Assembly (NCBI GenBank): GCA_012845835.1
Contig: JABAKD010000006.1
Location: forward strand, 11,795,166-11,859,165
Direction: 5' to 3'
Origin: Undaria pinnatifida
Taxonomy: Eukaryota > Sar > Phaeophyceae > Laminariales > Alariaceae
Length of the DNA: 64,000 nucleotides
Of the stretch, positions 50,001-59,000 are shown piece by piece (the first letter of the stretch is position 1; each line of letters begins with the position of its first letter). The notes under the pieces are model-generated. The model did not search any database. It was not told where the DNA came from and worked only from the letters and a program-made list of their open reading frames with translations. The position numbers were made by a program, and so were the translations under genes.

Positions 50001-53000
50001 AACAACAATTCATTGTATACTAATATCAACAACAATTCATTATCATGACTACTATTGATAGTGTATGTTAGTATATATTTACTGATTTATAATTTTTAGA
50101 TCCTCCTCACCATAATCTTCTTCTTGCGGTTCTTCTTCAAGAAGGTGAACAGGAGAAGGAAGCGCTTCTCGCTCGGGCACACCACGTACCCCTAGAGACG
50201 TAAACCGGCCAGGGAAAACGAGAGACGGACGGCAAAGGGTTGACTCGAGTGAATGCTTGAGCTTCGAGAGCACCGAGTACGAGACAAAAGCGTGGGGTGC
50301 ATACCACATTGGCGTGAAGCAGCCAGAAAAAAGGAGACACATCAGGCAAACGCTGGGGTGGGGGGGATGGTATGATTGTGCTTCCAGCCTCCACACAACG
50401 CCATCTCATTTTGCTTGCGCCGGAATGAGGAGACTCATCTTCAGTATCGGCTCATTCCGAGTTGGATTATAGCGGTATGGTATACAATGGTCGAATAGTG
50501 AAGGCGGTGTCTATATAACGACAAGAACGTGGCAACTAGTTCAGCGCCAAATATATGCGTTGCCGTCCTGCTCCCCAGTGTAATGCTTAGATCATTTTGG
50601 TTGGACAGTCGTGCGAGAAGGTCACCGATTCCAGCAACAATAATTACGAACGATGTGTGTTGTATGGATGTGAGGATTTTGTTGCTACTGTAACGCGGAG
50701 CAGAACGATATGCGTTGGGCGCGCTGTTCCCCACTATTTTTGGTGCGAGGAGAGCTACCAATTTCAGCAACAAGCATGACTTAACACTGTGTTGCAACAG
50801 TTCGAGCTGTATCACCTCATGACCAAGATCTTGCAGATCATACAAATCGGTGTCTGATCTGTGATATGTGACTACATGTACAACTCTACACGACATACGC
50901 ACACAAGACCAAGCATACACGATGTGTTTGGCAAGTCACAAGTGGGAGCGAAAACAAGGTACCGATGTACCTGGCGATGAACAAAGCAGCCACAGTTCGA
51001 TGGAAGTGTCCGGACGACCACTCCCTGTAAATAGTCTGTGCGTTGGGCGAACCGTGCGTGCACGCAGAGAAATGAGCGAAAACGTACCAAAAACTCACAA
51101 ATATACCTACACATGTGTACATGTTGAGTATAACTCAATACTATTGCGACTTGTTTTGCAAAATGTAACGAGGGAATTAGCGTGTGAGGCGCGTCCGTTA
51201 CCTGCTCGAGGCCGTCCACGGTGCTCTCCTGCTCCGAGTCGTCGACGCCAACGTAGACGGGCTGATTCTTGATGGAAAGCCGCGCCAGGTCCTCCACCTA
51301 AACAATAAGCACAAGATAAAACAACATGTTAGAGTGCAGTCGTCAAACGTTAACATGATCCTATGTTTGACAAGGCGCTTCGCTCAGGAAGGAAAAATAG
51401 AACAGGTTAAGCGAAGCGGACAGAGGTGTAAACTGATTGATTGCTCACTGCACGTGGTGTAAACTGGCGACTTAAAAACGCCAAGGGCCGCCGCCATGCT
51501 CCAGGAAAACAACCCGTTCGCCAAATGCGTGAGTATACCTTATGTACTTGGTTTGTTGTCTTGCTTTAGTAGCTGCGATGTTATATTCTGTCTCGAACAT
51601 TGTGACTACAGAGCTTTTGTCTCTCTCAAGCATGAAGAATCGGCACAGACAATGCGTGGGTGTGCTGGACGTCGATGGGTGGAAAAAACAGCTTAATAAA
51701 ACATCCAACAGTGTGGGTGAAGCGCCAGCAAAAAGAAGGCTGTTTCGATCACGACAGTCTCACCTCAAGGTAATCCATACTAAGAATAGTATATAACGTC
51801 TAGACGGCGGTCCGTCACACGGTTGAGTGTCAGTGGTAAGTGGAAAAGTCAACATTAGTCGTTGTCGTTGGTTAATAACGCAATATTCGAATAGAAACAA
51901 GAAAGAGAAAAAAAAAAACATAGTGGGTCTCTCGGCAACACTTTTGCTCTAGTCTGTTTGCCTGCGTGGCCGCCCTCTGGTTGACACGAACGTACTGCTG
52001 TATGCACTTTGCTGCTCTGTGCAGAGCCGATAGCAGGCTGTTCTGCTGTGCTTGCAGTATGTAGGCACTGTGGTTACCGCAGCTTGGGTTGTGCCTTCAA
52101 GCTTTGCGCAAAAGAAGCAGCTTCAAAAGCGAAAGAAATGAAACAGAGGAAACAAAACAGCCCATGCGGTATCGAGTGGATGGACCCGGAAAAAATAGTT
52201 TCCCCGTCGGCAATAGGGAGCAGAGAGTAGGCTGAGAGGCCAGAGAACTTCCGAGGGCAGCAACCAGCATCGGCCACCAGTCCACCCGCTGTCCCGCACG
52301 TTCAAGCGGGTGTCCATCCGCCCTCAAGAGGAAAGGGGAGTGCCGTTCAACCGCAACAGGGACCTCCGCAAGGACATTGTGGTCGAGAAGCGAGGTATCC
52401 GATGCGCTACATCGTCAGAGTTCCGAAACAAGGCGATACCCCTCGACGTCATGTATGCATATCCATGAGCGAGGATCCACACACATGCGGGCTGCAAGTA
52501 GCAGCGCTGATCTAGATGGGTCAGCTGCCTCCACTTCTGAGGCGCGAAAATGCAACCGCTACGTACGTTCGTAGAACATGTGTCCTTCGCCGGGAGCAGC
52601 CATAAACTTGTCACCTTTACAGTGAAAAACGTTGGCCGTCTCGGAGGGGATGACAGCGAACTCATTGACCAGCCGGCGGCGAGAAGCCACGAGGGAACGG
52701 ACGGGGGTCCTTGCTTGTCGTTATAAGGCGTGCTGTGAAAAGGGCACACGTTGAAAATAAGCTCGGTGACCGCCCAGGTCACTGTTTCGCGCCTGGTGCA
52801 CCGGTACAAGCTCGCTCTGCAAGACCGCCAGGCCGCCAGAGGGAGGAGGAGGATATGAAAGGATGTAGATGCGGGGTGGGGCGCACGGCGATTCGATAGA
52901 GCAAAACCTATGTAAAAGGGGGTGGATTTACTTGTATCCAAGTGAGTACACGCAGTCAAGGACAATGGGTTGGGGAAGAGTGAGTGGTGGTTTCTGGTGT

Positions 53001-56000
53001 ATTGCGGCAAAGACACCGACATGACAGTAAGTGGGTCTGTGTTCGTATGTTCAAATTATCCAATACTCTATGTCCCAAAGTGTTCAAACACACCCGGGTG
53101 GCGTTCGGAGGGGCATATCCATATAAGGAGTCACGACCGCAACTTGGTTATCGTGCATACCCTCTACGTATGGTGCAGTACGGCTGTAACACACACCACA
53201 TGTCGTGTAGCAGGGTACCTTGCCATGATACCTAACATTTTCCTTCACACCGGCGTGATAAAGCTGTGGAGACCATTCATGTTGCCAAAAAATGGAGTGA
53301 AAACGGCATCCCGAACCAAAACCGTTTGAACACATTCTACTCGTACAACTTTCCACAACAAGGGCATCAGCGGCACCAGCTCTGTGTTATCATTTATTGG
53401 CCCTCGAATGACACAATATCTACCTGGTAGAGAGTAAGCCCGCCTGGTTGGTTTGCGTGGCGCTGAACAGAGGGGTTTGCCTCTCCTGGGCACGAGTTTG
53501 GTGATCTGATGCATCACCTCCTCGAACCCTTGGGTCTATATTCCTTGCTGAGCCTACACCAGGTATACCCTTTGGTGAGCCTGTACACCTTTTCGGTGGG
53601 CTAAAACAGATTTTACCTTTTTTGTCTGCGTGGCGCTGAAGAGCATGGTTTGCCTCTCCTTGGGCAGTAGTTTGATTATCTGATGCATCTCCTCCTCAAA
53701 CCCTTGCTCCAAGATTCGATCGGCCTCGTCAATGACCAGCATCTGCATGTTGCGGAACAGAAACCCCCTGGTGTTCTGCGAATAATACAATGGGGGAAAA
53801 TACATCGAAAGGAGTTAAATAGAGAGGTAGGGAGGTAAGGAGGGAGGGAGGGAGGTAAGGAGGGAGGGAGGGGGGGAGGGAAGGCGGGAGGGAGGGAGGG
53901 AGGGAGGTACGGGGGGGGGGGGGGGGGGGGGAGGGCACGAAAAAGACGAGGAGTTTACAAACAACACGCCAAATCAAGAGGGAACATGTGAAAGGCCCTT
54001 TTGATTTCCGTTTGTCCACAACAATCGAACAGCAACAGCAATAGCAACAACAATCGATCAGCAACTTCAATAACCACAACCGATCAACAAAACTAATGGC
54101 AACAGCAATCGATAAGTACCAAACGCGTTGTGAAGGACTAAAGGACGCTAGCAGTGGGAAGGAGTACAGGAAAATATTGGCGGAGAATGAGCGCAAACGC
54201 CTCTACTCTCTATGGACTTCCAAACGAGGTTAGAGAGTTGTACTATAGTGGTTGGTCCCTCCATAGCGTCGGTTGAGTAGTGCCAGTTGCCCGCTATAGT
54301 GTCTGTGAAATCGGTTGGCACAGATGGGAACAACCTGTACTGGCAGTATGGAGAATAGTAGTACAGTAGTTGCCGCTGTAGTGCCGGTATTTGCCTCTAT
54401 AGCGCACACACCGGCACCATAGAGGGACCACTGCTATATCATACAGTAACGCGGTACGATGGGTCTGACGCTAAGGAATAACAGGTCAACGCCATGCTTA
54501 CAGGTAGAGTACTATACCCTGGCATTCCACATAACGAGAGCATAAAGTTCAATAGTTTGACAGTCTGTAAGAGTGCGCTACCGTACTCGGAAGGTGTTGG
54601 TGTTAATAGTGTTAATAGTATGCTAGCCGTAACCACGGCGAGAGTGCGCTACCGTACTCGGAAGGTGTTGGTGTTAATAGTGTTAATAGTATGCTAGCCG
54701 TAACCACGGCGATCAGTATACTATTAACACTATTAACACTATTAACACTATTAACACTATTAACACCAACAGTACTAGATACTACTCGTACTATTAATAG
54801 CTGTAACAAGAGCATGTTACAATGCGTCCACTCTTGGCGCACAGTGCTCGCACTACGGCCGGTGATGTGGCGTGAGGTGGCGGCGACCAGGCTTATGCAG
54901 GCCTAACCACAGCGAAAAGTGCAGTAGTATTCGTAGCAACTCAAACAAAATGCATCGAAGTACGCCGTTAATAAGATAGAGTAGCTGCCGCTAGGAATTC
55001 GCGCAGCAGGATATTGAATATCTGATATTATTACTGCAGTAAATGTCGTCACTTTGTGTGGGTTGGATTCTTATTCGGAGAATCTTATACTGTGTAGATG
55101 AACGTCGGTCGGTGACGCACACAAAATATTTAGTCTGTATAAAACCAGGCTTGAGCCACCTCGAGAAGGGTTCCTATTGTTAGCCTTGGTGTATACTATA
55201 ATAACCATACGGTAGTATAATAGAAACGCTCACAAAATGACTAGTATCAATAGTTTTTTGTTTTATTTGTTGTTTTTACACTTCTACTTTCCAGCTTCTG
55301 GACAAGCCGAGGTCACAGGTGTCGTCCCTTCTCGCCTCCGGTTCTTGCCTTCAATTTTATCGTGCATAGGGTTCAGCAATCCCACTGCTCGTCGATTTTT
55401 CATCGAGTGCTGCTAACTCACGGTCTGGCGCTTTCCGCAAGTCAATGTGTGCACAAGAAAAAATCCCTACGAATTTATACGAGTATGCACTCGGGGGGAC
55501 TCGAACTGACGAAACTGACCCATACCAGGCTCGAGGATAACCTGGAACTCCACCGGGGCGACCGGTAATATAACCGGTACCAAGTATGATATAACCTCAC
55601 CTGCAGGTGGTCGAGAAGACGGCCCGGCGTGACGACAAGGATGTTCACTCCTTTCACCAGACGCTCGGCTTCCGCTAAAATATCGCGAAACGACAACAAA
55701 CAATAAGCAAAAACAAGCAACACCAAGCAAAGAAACACGACCAAACCAGCAACAATCAATACATAACGGCCAACGAAGGACGAGCGGAAGCGAATCGAAG
55801 GGACGGAGGGGGCGTTGGTGTCAGAAAAACGAGGCACGAGCCCACCTTTTGACACAAAAAGCGACATCGGGTGCTAACTCCTCCGGTAAAATAAACAGTT
55901 TGTGAAACAACCATCGACAAACTACCATCCAACAGTCACCAATGAAATACGACGGAGAGTGAGGGAAGGGAGGGGGGGCGTTGGTGTCCGAAAACACGCA

Positions 56001-59000
56001 ACAAACACGACACAAAAAAAAAGCTTGGAAAGCCAACGCCATCAATGACAAACGCCATCTACACGAATGACGAGGGGAAGCGAGGGAAGGGAAGGGAAAG
56101 GAAGGGAAGGGAAACGAAGGGAAGGGAAAGGAAAAGAAGGGAAGGGAAAGGAAGGGATAGGAAAAGGAAAGGAAGGGAAAGGAAGGGAGGGAGCAATGGT
56201 GCAACAAAAACGGAGCACACCCGACAGAAGAAAACACACCAGGAAATTGAAAGGCAACACTGGCGAACGCCACATAAACGTCTGCACGCTGTTTCGTGCT
56301 CGCAACAGCCAAAGGAAGTGACTGCGCCAAGTACCGAAGGAAAAATAGGTAAATCGGGCTGTGATATGATGTAATGGAACCATTCAAAGATATGCAGAGA
56401 AGGGCGAATACCGCTGAAGAACGCACGGAAACACACCTGTACTTGCGGCTCCTTTCGCCCAACCTTGACATGTCCGGAAACTACTGTACTACGAAATATA
56501 AATTGTCCCGATGACACAAAACAAAAACCGGCAAAAGTAGAGCAATGCGAACAACGCTAACGCTATTAGCATGCCTCTTCGAGGAGGACGACGACGGCGA
56601 CCTTTTGGCAGCGACGGTCCTGTCAGCTGTCATCATTGATCGTGGATGATTTCTGATTGCTGGTTGATGCTCCATTCCAGTGGGGGTCACGGTTCAAGAC
56701 TTCAAGACCCATCGGTTTAAGACAAGTACTGGTTTAATTAAGAGTGGTCAAACGACTTCGCACGGACATACTAAAAAGCGGTAACGTGCCCACTCAAGTT
56801 CAACACAAGTAAGGTCAAACAGGCCTGACATACGCCTCTCTTGAGCCTAGACCTCCATTCTAATTATGGTTGACGATCGATGTTTGTGTATCGGTTGTTT
56901 AACGATTGATGACGATCGATTGATGAACAACGATGGACGACTTAGGATGATTGATTGATAACTTAGTGAGGATTATCGATGTCTGAAGATTGACAATTCG
57001 TTGCTGATGATTGCTTAATGATGAATGACGACCCATGCTTGATTGCCCACCTCGGCGGTTAGCCCCCCCGATGAGCAAGCCGTGGGTCTGCTTCATGTTG
57101 CCTGCCTCAACAAAGTCTCTGACGACACCGTAGGTCTGCAGCGATAGCTCTCTCGTGGGGCTGATGATGATGCACGCCGTCCCACTGCGGTGAGACCACT
57201 TCACTTTGTGAAGAGTCTGCTTGGTTCACCATCGCCAAAACGCCAGCGAAGAGTCGGAGTCACGAGTAGGCCATTGCAAATTGCAACTGTGCAACATTGA
57301 CATTTTTTTAGGCCTGTCGCTGACTATGGCATCCACGGCTAGAAATTAATTGGGTGTAAAAACCAGCTAGCTCACTGAACACAACACGTCTACTCGGTCA
57401 CAATGGTCACAATGATCATTGCAAGAGCACAAAGGAAACATCGGAGTTATTGAAGGACATTGAAAATTGTTTTCTTGTCCTGATGTGTACTTGAAGTCGA
57501 GAGTTTTTGAACCCTGTCTTGTGACCACGGAGTACTTCACTTTGTGGGGCGTGAGCTCGGTCACGATTCTGCGTGCGACAAGCCGGAATCAGGTCATTGC
57601 AAATTGCGACAGACCAATATAGCAAACTGACCAAATACGGATACTTGTATCATTCCACTGCGGATGTCTATCAGTGAGAGTAAACATATGCCCTGGTAGT
57701 AACCAACATTTCTGCACAAGAACTGCACACCCTAAAACCGACTCGCCGAGCGACGCTGCTCCATTGGACATCAGAGAGATTACCATGCTCCTTTCTGCTG
57801 CTTCTGGCAACTTTACGCCACATACTTAGACACGAGCACCAGCGCTGAGCAAGCGAAAGCAGCTGTGCCCGACACCTCTCAGCACGTTCTGGTACATCAG
57901 TACGTGATATAAATTAAACCTCGCACAGGAAACAAGGAACGTACCGGTGTGTAGGTGTGTTTTCCGCTGAAGGAGTAGAGCTCTGTAAACATGACGACAG
58001 GTAGACTCTCAAGTTTGTACGCGCCCACTACACCTCGTAAAAAAAAACTGCGACTATGACGTAATACTCCGAGTATGTATTACAGCTGTCGGTAGGAAGT
58101 CACCGATAGTGACTGTCATCAACTTGTGTGCGTTGGTGGTCGGCAGCGGCGGTCGTAAAATCGGGCGTCAGCGATCAAGCGATCGATCTCGAAACCGGTC
58201 CCTAATCTTGGAGCCGTGGAAATTCGAAACCCGCATTCGCTGGAAATAGCCACCAGTAGCTACCTGTTTGTACACCTCGTTGGGTTATGGTGTTACGATA
58301 GTCGTATTTCATTCCCCTTCATGACCTCATGGCACCTACAACCAGCATGCCCAGCAGTATGACGTAGTGTTATAGTTATAATAGTCGTATCTCATTCTCC
58401 TTGCTGACCTCAAGCACCGGAATAAGGAAGGCCAACGTCTTTCCCGATCCTGTTTTGGCAGCTCCCACCATGTCCTCTCCAGCGAGTAGAGGAGGTATCG
58501 ATTGGTCCTGCAATTTACCGCCGAGAAGGAAACGTTGTGGATGTTTTTGATGTATTCGATGACGGTCTCGATTACGACGATTTGACCGTGGGAAAACATA
58601 CAAAAACACATCACAGTACAGCACACACGCCGCCGAGGGACAAAATGATAAACCAACTGATGTACACAACGTAATACTACGCACACTGCCGTTATCAACG
58701 TTAAAAATACCACACTGGGTAAGATAGCACGTGAATGCAATGGGGAGAACAACTGGTGATAGGAAAAGGCGGTACTCTCATGAACGCTAATGACACGTTC
58801 TCGTTGTACCTGGTACCTGGTGCCTGGTACCTGGTACCTGGTGCCTGGTACCTGGTACGTGACGTGACGTGACGTGACGTGACGCATGGTAAGGTAGGGG
58901 TAAATGTAGGTACCTTGAGGAGCTCTACACCTCAGCAAAAAAGAGAGTTATTGAAACATTAAACGTTAACCTGTTTAACACTCCCATGACGTACGTATGT

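Noticed and set aside
56067-56321. Lys/Glu/Gly-rich frame
   Set aside because: Product of the GGGAAA purine tract in a HAS1 intron.
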